From Streptosporangium canum (lineage in GTDB: Bacteria > Actinomycetota > Actinomycetes > Streptosporangiales > Streptosporangiaceae): a stretch of 64,000 nucleotides of DNA. The stretch spans positions 245,388 to 309,387 of the forward strand of contig NZ_FOQY01000005.1 in NCBI RefSeq assembly GCF_900113865.1, written 5' to 3'. Below, in pieces: positions 15,419-23,629 of this stretch; positions within the stretch are counted from its first letter, which is position 1, and each line of letters opens with the position of its first letter. Below the pieces are notes generated by a model that saw nothing but the letters and a program-made list of their open reading frames with translations, did no database searches and had not been told where the DNA came from. The translations under genes and the position numbers were made by a program.

Positions 15419-17362
15419 GTGGCGGCGAATGCGACTGTGGAGTTGGAAGCGGCGTTGTCGCGCCTTACGCAGCTCGGTCAGAGCCATGCGTCGGCCCTGG
15501 ATTCATGTATGCGTTATATGGCGGCGAACGCGTGGGTCGGTGGGGGAGCCCCGGCCTTCGCCCAGGCGCTCGCGGCTCGCCGTGCGAGCCTTCAACTGGC
15601 CTTCCAGTCGGCGGCCGAGCAGATCGCGCGGCGGATCAGGCAGCTCGGTGGTCAGGCGCGGGTGCCGACGTTCTCGACGTCGGTGAGCGTGGCGGCGGCG
15701 CAGCCGTCATCCTTCTCCGGGATGGACGTCACCGCCATGGGCCGCCTGGTCGCCGATCTCCAGCGGGCGGGCCAGGAGTTACCCCAGGCTGGGCAGCGGC
15801 TCGCCGCCGAGCTGTCGGCCCTGTGCATCTCCTCGCCTTCCGCGCGGCAGGTCGGCGACGCCGGGGTCTGGGCGGAGGAGCAGGTGGGCGACCTGCGGCA
15901 ACGGCTGGCCGTGATCCAGCAGACCCACGACATCGGTACGGCCTCACAGGCGACGGCCGCCTTCGGGCTGTTCGGCGGCCACGCACCGGACGCTAACGGG
16001 GTCGGGAAGCTGACGGTCGCCGCGGCCGGTGGGGACGTCGCGGCGTTGAAGGCGCTGGTGGACCTGCAGCGGACCGGCAGGGACACGACCCTGGCGGGGC
16101 GGCTCAGCGTGTGGTGGCGGCAGCTCGGCCCGCTGGCCCAAGGGCAGCTGATGAACGCCTCCCCGAGCCTGGTCGGCAGCCTGAACGGTCTTCCGGCCGT
16201 GGACAGGGACCGGGCCAACCGGGCGTATCTCGCCGCGCAGAAGGCCGCGATTCCGTTGGAGATACAGCGGCTTCGTGCCTCCTCGGTCGGGCTGGGGGCG
16301 GAGACGAAGAAGCTGAGCGACCAGATGGCGGGAATCCGCGACCCCTATCAGAAGTACGGTCTCAGCCAGAGGCTGGAACGACTGCGCGAGTCCTCGGCGA
16401 GGCTGGAGGAGGCCATCAAGGAGCAGGAGCTGAAGATGCGCCAGCTCGTCGCCGTGGAGAAGGGGATGGCACGGGGTGGGCAGAACGGCCGCCCCTCGGC
16501 GCTTCTACTGCAGTTGGAGCTGGGTGGCCTGGGCAAGACCATCGTCTCGTTCGGAAACCCTGATGAGGCCGACAACGTGGCCGTCTATGTTCCCGGCACC
16601 GGCACCAACCTGGAGGGGTTTGGGGGTGCCGACTCTGAACGAGCCGCTGTCACCTGGGATCAGGCGAACAGGTTCGCGCTGACCAAGAAGGTCGCCTCCA
16701 TCGCCTGGCTCGGCTACGAGGCTCCGCAGTGGGGGGAAAAGCTTTTAGTTTATGACGAGACGCCCTTACTTCCTTTTGCGGCCTGGAAAGGCGGTCCGTT
16801 GCTGGCCGGCTTCGCAGATGGTTTGCATGCCGCACACAGGCCGACCCGCGAAGCCCGGCTCACCATCCTGGGGCACAGCTATGGCTCGACAACGGTCGGC
16901 GACGCCGCGCAACTACGTCCCCATTCCTTCGCGGATCAATTGATCTTCGCGGGTAGCCCAGGTGGAAGTGCGAGGAAGGCGAAAGAGTTGGGAGTCGGCT
17001 CGGTATGGGTGGGGGAGGCTCCTAACGATCTAGTAGGGGATGTGGGCACCTTGGTTCCGTTTCTTGGGGCCGACCCGAGTGAACCGAGGTTCGGCGCTAG
17101 ACAGTTTTATGTTCCGGACACCGGAGATTTCGCAGGCAACTTCAAGGCTCACTCCAGCTACTGGGACGATGAATCTGACTCGCTCGCCAACATCGGCTAC
17201 CTGATCGATGGTAAATATGGTGACCTTGTGCCTTTCCCGGAGCCACCCGTATCTCCGTCTTCTTCGAGCCACCCCGCCCCCTCGCCGCACCTGCCAGCTG
17301 CGATGTCAGCCGGTGGGCCATCGCCTACCCCGCACCCCTCGCCTACGCCGACAGGTGAATAG
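15419..17362 (+). CDS. DUF1023 alpha/beta hydrolase with N-terminal helical (WXG100-like) region
   Basis: The product is 647 aa. The N-terminal 350 residues are Ala/Gln-rich helices with small-residue repeats, resembling WXG100-type helical proteins. A C-terminal hydrolase domain (about 390-590) contains VYVPGTGTNL and the nucleophile elbow GHSYGST, the signature of Abhydrolase_8 (PF06259). The tail is a Pro/Ser-rich linker. The nucleophile serine is present, so esterase or lipase activity is likely. The GTG at 15419 has a poor ribosome binding site. The stop abuts the ATG of a lipoprotein gene, and this pairing suggests the lipoprotein restrains or anchors the enzyme. Export through an ESX-type system is possible but unproven. 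Confidence 0.8.
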   Translation: MAANATVELEAALSRLTQLGQSHASALDSCMRYMAANAWVGGGAPAFAQALAARRASLQLAFQSAAEQIARRIRQLGGQARVPTFSTSVSVAAAQPSSFSGMDVTAMGRLVADLQRAGQELPQAGQRLAAELSALCISSPSARQVGDAGVWAEEQVGDLRQRLAVIQQTHDIGTASQATAAFGLFGGHAPDANGVGKLTVAAAGGDVAALKALVDLQRTGRDTTLAGRLSVWWRQLGPLAQGQLMNASPSLVGSLNGLPAVDRDRANRAYLAAQKAAIPLEIQRLRASSVGLGAETKKLSDQMAGIRDPYQKYGLSQRLERLRESSARLEEAIKEQELKMRQLVAVEKGMARGGQNGRPSALLLQLELGGLGKTIVSFGNPDEADNVAVYVPGTGTNLEGFGGADSERAAVTWDQANRFALTKKVASIAWLGYEAPQWGEKLLVYDETPLLPFAAWKGGPLLAGFADGLHAAHRPTREARLTILGHSYGSTTVGDAAQLRPHSFADQLIFAGSPGGSARKAKELGVGSVWVGEAPNDLVGDVGTLVPFLGADPSEPRFGARQFYVPDTGDFAGNFKAHSSYWDDESDSLANIGYLIDGKYGDLVPFPEPPVSPSSSSHPAPSPHLPAAMSAGGPSPTPHPSPTPTGE

Positions 17363-17869
17363 ATGTCCCGCCTCGCCGTGATTCTTGTCGTTGTTGTCGT
17401 CATCGTGACCGGTTGTACTGGAGGAAGCGCTGTGGACGGGCGAACGATGACCGAGGCCCAGGCGCTGGCTCGGGTGGAACAGATCATCAAGGAAACGGTT
17501 GCCGTTGTCCGGCCGGAGCCTCGCCTTGACCTTTATGCTCCCAGCCTCAACTCCAACATGTGCCTGGATCCAACCGACGGCGGATCGGAAGATCGGATCG
17601 TGGTGAATCGCTCCTACTATCTCCGGGGCATCCCTCAGGGCAAGATTTCCGAAGTCGTCGGTCAGATTAAAAAGCACTGGGAGCAGCAGGGGTACTACAT
17701 CTCGGGAGTTTCCGCCAACGGCCGAAACATGACAGGGCGCTCTCGGCCTGACGACTTCCTGCTCTCGCTGCTGTCCGCCTATGACGGTGACGACGTAGTG
17801 CTCAGCATGGGGGCTTCGTCGCCTTGCATCTGGCCCGACGGCACCCCTGAGCCCTCATCCAGCGGCTGA
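17363..17869 (+). CDS. lipoprotein paired with the DUF1023 hydrolase
   Basis: The product is 168 aa. The signal peptide has a lipobox (VVVVIVTGC, cysteine at 18). The mature part contains a KISEVVGQIKKHWEQQGYYI segment and two further cysteines. It starts on the base after the hydrolase stop, so the two are cotranslated. It could be an immunity or chaperone-type partner for the hydrolase; this is inferred only from the tight pairing. Confidence 0.8.
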   Translation: MSRLAVILVVVVVIVTGCTGGSAVDGRTMTEAQALARVEQIIKETVAVVRPEPRLDLYAPSLNSNMCLDPTDGGSEDRIVVNRSYYLRGIPQGKISEVVGQIKKHWEQQGYYISGVSANGRNMTGRSRPDDFLLSLLSAYDGDDVVLSMGASSPCIWPDGTPEPSSSG

Positions 17870-17975
17870 CCCTTACCCCGCCGTCCTCTACCTCTGTCCT
17901 TCGAACACCTTCCGTCCTTTGGGCGCTCCTCTCCGACCAATCGCCCTCGAAGTGCCCGCTTGGGGAAAAATGTTC

Positions 17976-17985
17976 GGAACGTTCC
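17976..17985. promoter_or_regulatory. palindrome upstream of hsdR
   Basis: GGAACGTTCC, a perfect 10-bp palindrome in an A/T-richer patch about 100 bases before the hsdR start. The 218-base gap 17870-18087 otherwise shows no gene. It could be a regulator site for hsdR; no matching site was seen at the hsdM operon. Confidence 0.3.
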
Positions 17986-18087
17986 ATAAATACCCCCCAT
18001 CGTCCGGTGGCTTCTGTTTCAATTGGGGGCTCTGAAGTTTCCCGTCCGAGAAACCCGAGAATCCCCAGAACCGAAGGACCGGTGATC

Positions 18088-21000
18088 GTGTCCCCCGTGC
18101 ATCACGAGAAGGTCTTCGAGGACGCCATCGAGTCGGCTCTGCTCAGAGCGGGCTGGCTCAAGGGCGCGAACAGCCTCTACGACTACGCCCTCGGGCTGAA
18201 CCCCGACGAGCTGCTCGGCTTCGTGCGGGCGACGCAGCCGAAGGAGTGGCAGCGGCTGGTCACCGCGCAGGCCGGGGACGAGGCGGGGGCCGCGCGGCGG
18301 CTGGCGGACCGGGTGGCGAAGGCGATCGACAACGAGGGTGCCCTGGAGGTGCTCCGGCACGGGGTGAAGGACCGGGGGATCACCTTCAGGCTGGCTTACT
18401 TCCGGCCCGCGCACACCATCGCCGCCGACGCGCTGGAGCCGTACGGCAAGAATGTCCTCAGCGTCGTCCGCCAGTTCCGCTACTCGGCGAAGACGGCCGA
18501 CGCCTTGGACCTGGCGCTGTTCGTCAACGGGATTCCGGTCGCCACGGCCGAGTTGAAGAACCCGCTCACCGGCCAGACCGTCGAGGACGCCAAGCGGCAG
18601 TACCGCGAGGACCGCGACCCGAAGGAACTGGTCTTCGCCAGGCGCGCGCTCGTCCACTTCGCCGTGGACCCGGACCTGGTGTCCGTCACCACCCGGCTGT
18701 CGGGGAAGAGCACGCGCTTCCTGCCGTTCAACATGGGCACGGCGGGCGCGGGAAACGCGGGCGGCGCGGGCAACCCCGGCACCCCGTCCGGCGGCGCCTA
18801 TCCGACCGCCTATCTGTGGGAGCGGATCTGGCACCCGGACACCTGGCTGGACCTGCTCAAGCGGTTCCTGCACGTCGACGACGAGGACGTGAAGAAGGGC
18901 AAGGGACGCAAGCCGTCCCCCGGCAAGGCCCACCGGCTGCCGCTGATCTTTCCCCGGTTCCATCAGTGGCACGCCGTACAGGCCATGACCGCGCACGCCA
19001 AGCGGCACGGTGCCGGCCACAACTACCTCATCCAGCACTCGGCCGGGTCGGGCAAGTCGAACACGATCGCCTGGCTGGCGCACGCGCTGTCCAACCTGCA
19101 CACCCCGGACGGATTCGCGGAGATCGACGAGGCGGCGCTGGCCAGGGGGTATCAGCCGAACCAGCCGGTCTTCGACAAGGTCATCGTGATCACCGACCGG
19201 GTGGTCCTGGACCGGCAGCTCCAGGAGACGATCTACCAGTTCGAGCACACGCCGGGTGTGGTCCAGCGGATCGACCAGCACTCCGACCAGCTCGCCGACG
19301 CGCTGCGGGGCGAGACCGCCAAGGTCGTCATCACCACGCTGCAGAAGTTCCCCTACGTCCTGCAGAAGGTCGAGGGTCTGCGCGGCAAGCGGTTCGCGGT
19401 GGTCGTGGACGAGGCGCACTCGTCGCAGTCGGGGGAGGGGTCGGCGGCGCTGAAGCGGGTGCTGCTCAAGCTCGGCAGTGACGACATCGACGAGGACGGG
19501 GACCTGCTGACCGCGAGCGCGCTCGCCCGGGGCAGGCACGACAACCTCTCCTACTTCGCGTTCACCGCGACGCCGAAGAGCAAGACACTCAACCTGTTCG
19601 GTGTGCCCGGCGAGGACGGCAAGCCGCGCGCCTTCCATGTCTACTCGATGCGGCAGGCGATCGAGGAGGGCTTCATCCTCGACGTGCTGAAGAACTACGT
19701 CACCTACAAGACGTTCTGGCGGCTGATCAGCACCGAGCCCGACGACCGCGAGGTCGACAAGCGCAAGGGGCAGGCACTGCTCGCCCAGTTCGCCGCGCTG
19801 CACCCCACCAGCATGAAGCAGCGGGCGCAGATCATCGTTGAGCACTTCCGACGGCATACCGCCCCGCAGCTGGGCGGGCGGGCCAAGGCGATGGTCGTCA
19901 CGCGCAGACGTGAGCACGCCGTACGGCTCGGTCAGGCGATCCGCGACTACGTCGAGGTCTGCGGCTACGCCGACTGCGGCACGCTGATCGCCTTCTCGCA
20001 GACCCTTGAGGTCGACGGGACGGAATACACCGAGTCCAGGCTCAACGGGTTCAGCGAGAGGGAGTTGCCGGAACGGTACGGCTACTGCCGTGCCGACGAC
20101 TCCTCGCCGAACGCCGCGGAGAAGGCGGAATATCGGATCCTGGTCGTCGCCGACAAGTATCAGACGGGGTTCGACCAGCCGCTGCTGACCACGATGTATG
20201 TGGACAAGCCGCTGGCCGGTGTGGCCGCCGTGCAGACGCTGTCCCGGTTGAACCGTACGCACCGGCTCAAGTCGCAGGGCGACGTGTTCGTGCTCGACTT
20301 CGCCAACGAGGCCGAGGACATTCAGGCGGCGTTCAAGCCGTACTACGAAGCCACGGCCACCGAGCAGATCGACCCGAACCTGCTGTACACGCGGGCGTCG
20401 GCCGTGCTCGGGCACGCCCTCCTGGTGGAGTCGGAGATGCAGGCCCTCGCCGAGGGATACCTGCGGGCCGAGCGGACGTCGGTGACGCAGCGTGACCTGG
20501 AGAAGGCCCACGCGGAGCTCTACCGGTTGACCGGGCCGGCGGTGGCGCGCTTCGCCGAGCGGCAGAGGGAGGACCTGGAGAACAACGGGGACGCGGCCGA
20601 GGAGTTCCGTGGTGACCTGCGTGGATACGTGCGCCTGTACGGCTTCCTGTCGCAGATCGTGCCCTATGTGGATCCCGAGCTGGAGCGGCTGTACCTGTTC
20701 GGCCGGTTCCTGCTGAACCGGCTGCCGCGCCGGGAGGACCCGGCCGTGGACGTCGGTGAGGTCGACCTCACCCACCTGAAGATCAGCCGGACCGGTGAGC
20801 ACGACCTCAGCCTGCGTGGCGAGGGGGAGGTGACGATCCCCGGCCCGACCGGCGGTGGTGGCGCGGCACCCGAGCCGGAACTGACGTCGCTGCGCGATCT
20901 GATCGCCGCGCTCAACGACAAGTACGGCCTGGGGCTGTCGGAGGCCGACCAGATCTGGGTGGAGCAGCAGCTCCAGGAGGCGGCGCGCAACGACTCGCTC

Positions 21001-21204
21001 AAGGCCGCCGCCCTGGTCAACGACGAGGCCAACTTCGGCGAGGTCTTCGCCGACCACCTGGAGAAGGTCGTCGTCGACCGGCACACCGGCAACACCGGCC
21101 TCGTGCAGCGGTTCTACGACGACTCGTTGTTCCGGTCGCGGATCACCGAGATCGGGCGCAGGCAGGTCTACAAGATGATCCGCGACAGTGAGGGGCTGGA
21201 GTGA
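18088..21204 (+). CDS. hsdR: type I restriction endonuclease/translocase subunit
   Basis: The product is 1038 aa. The N-terminal PD-(D/E)xK nuclease shows Asp141 (ADALDLALF) and Glu155-x-Lys157 (TAELKNP). The superfamily 2 translocase has Walker A SAGSGK (318-323), DEAH (441-444), FTATPK and a late SRLNRTH motif. The C-terminal helical domain contacts the M2S core. It translocates DNA with ATP and cuts at distance from unmethylated targets. The GTG at 18088 lies nine bases after GAAGGA. The gene is 6.8 kb from hsdS with unrelated genes between, and the Ser/Thr kinase gene starts 53 bases after it. Confidence 0.93.
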   Translation: MSPVHHEKVFEDAIESALLRAGWLKGANSLYDYALGLNPDELLGFVRATQPKEWQRLVTAQAGDEAGAARRLADRVAKAIDNEGALEVLRHGVKDRGITFRLAYFRPAHTIAADALEPYGKNVLSVVRQFRYSAKTADALDLALFVNGIPVATAELKNPLTGQTVEDAKRQYREDRDPKELVFARRALVHFAVDPDLVSVTTRLSGKSTRFLPFNMGTAGAGNAGGAGNPGTPSGGAYPTAYLWERIWHPDTWLDLLKRFLHVDDEDVKKGKGRKPSPGKAHRLPLIFPRFHQWHAVQAMTAHAKRHGAGHNYLIQHSAGSGKSNTIAWLAHALSNLHTPDGFAEIDEAALARGYQPNQPVFDKVIVITDRVVLDRQLQETIYQFEHTPGVVQRIDQHSDQLADALRGETAKVVITTLQKFPYVLQKVEGLRGKRFAVVVDEAHSSQSGEGSAALKRVLLKLGSDDIDEDGDLLTASALARGRHDNLSYFAFTATPKSKTLNLFGVPGEDGKPRAFHVYSMRQAIEEGFILDVLKNYVTYKTFWRLISTEPDDREVDKRKGQALLAQFAALHPTSMKQRAQIIVEHFRRHTAPQLGGRAKAMVVTRRREHAVRLGQAIRDYVEVCGYADCGTLIAFSQTLEVDGTEYTESRLNGFSERELPERYGYCRADDSSPNAAEKAEYRILVVADKYQTGFDQPLLTTMYVDKPLAGVAAVQTLSRLNRTHRLKSQGDVFVLDFANEAEDIQAAFKPYYEATATEQIDPNLLYTRASAVLGHALLVESEMQALAEGYLRAERTSVTQRDLEKAHAELYRLTGPAVARFAERQREDLENNGDAAEEFRGDLRGYVRLYGFLSQIVPYVDPELERLYLFGRFLLNRLPRREDPAVDVGEVDLTHLKISRTGEHDLSLRGEGEVTIPGPTGGGGAAPEPELTSLRDLIAALNDKYGLGLSEADQIWVEQQLQEAARNDSLKAAALVNDEANFGEVFADHLEKVVVDRHTGNTGLVQRFYDDSLFRSRITEIGRRQVYKMIRDSEGLE

Positions 21205-21257
21205 TCACCCTTCATAGAGGACACTGGGTCCTCGCGATCTTTCTGGGGTAGGCCAGG

Positions 21258-22805
21258 GTGAAACAAGGCGACGTCATCGGCGGCCGGTACGAGCTGGTCG
21301 ACTATCTCGGCCGGGGCGGCTACGGCGAGGTCTGGAAGGGCTTCGATCAGTCGCTGGACCGGCATGTCGCCGCCAAGTTCATCCGTTCCGACAGGTTTCC
21401 CACCCCCGAGCTGCGTGAGGAGGCTGAGCAGCGCTTCCGGCGCGAGGCCCGCGTCACCGCGCGGATCCAGCATCCCGGGGTGCCGATCATCCATGACATC
21501 GGCACCCACGACGGCGATCTCTACCTGGTGATGCAGCTCGTCGAGGGCTTCCGGATCGACGACCTGATCGCACACCACCGGCCCCTCCCGGTCGCCTGGG
21601 CGGCGGCGATCGCCGCCCAGATCTGCGCGGTGCTGACGGTCGCGCACGCCGAATCGCTCATCCACCGCGACCTCAAGCCGACCAACCTGGTTCTCTGCCC
21701 CGACGGCACGGTCAAGGTCCTCGACTTCGGCATCGTGGCCGTGCTGGGTTCGGCGGACATCACCCAGATCACGCGGGTCGGCGAGGGGGTCGGCACGCCG
21801 TACTACATGTCGCCCGAGCTGGCGGTCACCGGGGCGGCCAGCCCGCAGAGTGACCTCTACGCGCTCGGCTGCGTGCTGCACGAGCTGCTGGCCGGTTCGC
21901 GGGTCTTCCAATCCGCGCACACCGTCGCCGAGATCAGCCGGCACTATTCGGAGGTGCCGGCGCCGTTGAGGTCGCTCCGCCGCGACGTGCCCGGCGAGAT
22001 CGAGCGACTCGTCCTGGATCTGCTGGCCAAGAACGTCGCCGACCGGCCCTCGGGCGCGGCGGAGGTGTACGAGCGGCTGCTGCCGTTCGTGGTCGCCCTC
22101 CCGCCGCTGCCGGGAACGACCGCCGCGGCCCCCTTCCCCGATCCGCTGCGGATGTATGCCACCGTCGTGGAGCGGATCGCGGAGACCGCTCTCGTCGGTC
22201 CTCGCGTTCCGGCGCAGCGCCCGGAAGCCACGCGGAGGCTTTCGGAGGCGGAACTCCTCGCGGCGAACGACCGCGCGGAGGAACTCGCCGTCCAAGGGCG
22301 TTTCAGCCAGGCGATCGAACTACTGGAAGGCGCGATCATCGGGGCACGGGACGTGCTGCCCCGGGAACACCCGGTGATCTTCGCCCTCCGTATGCGGCTG
22401 GCCGACTCGCGCTTCGCCGCCAGGGACTACCGGCAGGCGGCGGCGGAGTATGACAAGCTCCTTCCCCAGCTGGCGGGGATGCTCGGAGCCGTGCACCCCG
22501 CGGTGCTGGGTTGCCGCCTCAACCAGGCACTCTGCTCGGCGGCGCTCAGGCAGCACGAGATCGCGCTCTCGCGGATGAGCGAGCTGCTCGATGACGCGCG
22601 ACCGGCGCTGGGCGACCGTGACCCGTTCACACTGGAGCTACGGCGGGAGTTCGGCAAACTTCTCGCCCAGCTCGGCGACCATGAGCGGGCACGTCCGGAG
22701 TTCCGTTCCCTGCTCCCCGACATGGTGACCGTTTACGGTGCCGACCATCCCGAGACGCGGCATGTCCGTGATCTCCTGGAGAACCTCGACCGCTTCCTGG
22801 AGTGA
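21258..22805 (+). CDS. soluble Ser/Thr protein kinase with TPR-like C-terminus
   Basis: The product is 515 aa. The kinase domain (about 10-280) is complete: glycine loop GRGGYGEVWKG, Lys40, HRDLKPTN (136-143), DFG (156-158) and SPELAV. The C-terminal part (about 330-515) contains TPR-like helices (AIELLEGAIIGARDVLPREHP, QHEIALSRM). There is no transmembrane segment, unlike PknB-type kinases, so it is cytosolic. It lies 53 bases after hsdR on the same strand and is probably cotranscribed. A role in controlling restriction or sensing infection is an inference from position; kinases do accompany some phage-defence loci such as Pgl. Confidence 0.88.
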   Translation: MKQGDVIGGRYELVDYLGRGGYGEVWKGFDQSLDRHVAAKFIRSDRFPTPELREEAEQRFRREARVTARIQHPGVPIIHDIGTHDGDLYLVMQLVEGFRIDDLIAHHRPLPVAWAAAIAAQICAVLTVAHAESLIHRDLKPTNLVLCPDGTVKVLDFGIVAVLGSADITQITRVGEGVGTPYYMSPELAVTGAASPQSDLYALGCVLHELLAGSRVFQSAHTVAEISRHYSEVPAPLRSLRRDVPGEIERLVLDLLAKNVADRPSGAAEVYERLLPFVVALPPLPGTTAAAPFPDPLRMYATVVERIAETALVGPRVPAQRPEATRRLSEAELLAANDRAEELAVQGRFSQAIELLEGAIIGARDVLPREHPVIFALRMRLADSRFAARDYRQAAAEYDKLLPQLAGMLGAVHPAVLGCRLNQALCSAALRQHEIALSRMSELLDDARPALGDRDPFTLELRREFGKLLAQLGDHERARPEFRSLLPDMVTVYGADHPETRHVRDLLENLDRFLE

Positions 22806-23037
22806 AGGCCCACCGCGAGGAACGGATGTCCTCACCGGGAGTGGAGACGGCAGAGCGTACGGCTGCGCCTGCGGCACCGGGCCGGGCCGCCTGGACGAAC
22901 TGGACCAGACGTTCGAACGGCTCCGCCAGGAGGCCTACGGCGTGTGCGAGAGCTGCGGGCGGCCCGTCGCCGTCGAGCGCCTCCGGGCCCGCCCGGCCGC
23001 GCGCACCTGTATCGAATGCGCGGCCGGGACGCGATGA
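22762..23037 (+). pseudogene. TraR/DksA-type zinc-finger remnant
   Basis: The C-terminal part is a clear TraR/DksA four-cysteine finger: CESCGRPVAVERLRARP followed by CIEC, preceded by LDELDQTFERLRQEAYGV. The normal N-terminal coiled-coil is missing. In this frame the only ATG (22762) lies inside the kinase gene, and the natural-looking ATG at 22826 is in another frame. A frameshift or 5' deletion is the simplest reading; a short functional 91-aa form cannot be excluded. Confidence 0.5.
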
Positions 23038-23088
23038 GACGGATCTTTGAAGCAGACCTCTCTGTTGACTTCTATGCAACGACGGCGT

Positions 23089-23277
23089 TCAGCTTCGGAG
23101 CTGATCGATCTCGGGGCGGAAGATCGCAGGTCCCGCGCTGGCCGAGGTCGGAGCAACGATCAGTGTGGACAGCATGGAGAGGAAGTCAGACTGTAACAGC
23201 ACTGCGAATCGTTCGCCGCGCTGTTCGTGACCGACCGCGTCGCGCGGTGCACGCAGGCGATATACGTCACCACGCAT
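23089..23277 (-). pseudogene. truncated MazF/PemK-like toxin
   Basis: The frame begins MRGDVYRLRAPRDAVGHEQR and continues to IVAPTSASAGPAIFRPEID, matching the first 60 or so residues of actinobacterial MazF-like RNases. It then ends in an unrelated short tail. Intact family members run to about 105 residues, so the C-terminal strand/helix region is lost. The start overlaps the antitoxin gene by 11 bases. The toxin is probably inactive. Confidence 0.65.
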
Positions 23278-23497
23278 CGGCGTCACCGAGCTCCCTCCGG
23301 ATGGCACGGATCTCGGCAAGGTCGTCCGGGTCGTTGCCCAACCTCTCCGCGTCGGTGCGTGCCTGATCCATCCAGCGGAGTCGTCCTGCGATGTGGATCG
23401 CTTCGCGGATCACATCGGTGGTGGACCTGCCGTCGGAGGTCAGCTCGGAGAGAACTCTCTCGGTGTCAGAGTCGATTTCAACAGTCAGCACGCCCAT
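23267..23497 (-). CDS. ribbon-helix-helix antitoxin
   Basis: The product is 76 aa. The N-terminal ribbon-helix-helix (MGVLTVEIDSDTERVLSELT, then TTDVIREAIHIA) binds DNA. The acidic C-terminus (RTDAERLGNDPDDLAEIRAI) is of the kind that wraps the toxin. It precedes and overlaps the truncated MazF-like gene, the standard antitoxin-first order. A decayed paralogue lies at 13110-13241. Confidence 0.75.
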   Translation of the reverse strand: MGVLTVEIDSDTERVLSELTSDGRSTTDVIREAIHIAGRLRWMDQARTDAERLGNDPDDLAEIRAIRRELGDADAW

Positions 23498-23629
23498 ATC
23501 TTCACTGTACGACGAGAGGCCCCGCAGGCCTTTGAGTGAATTGCGTGATCGATCTGTCGCGTTCCGTGATCGCGTGCGGGCGGCTCGGTGACAGACGTCA
23601 AAAGGGGGCGTCTCTCGCGTACGGGCCGG

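Noticed and set aside
18019-21084. 1000-codon minus-strand frame opposite hsdR
   Set aside because: Typical antisense shadow of a high-GC gene; hsdR motifs on the plus strand are decisive.
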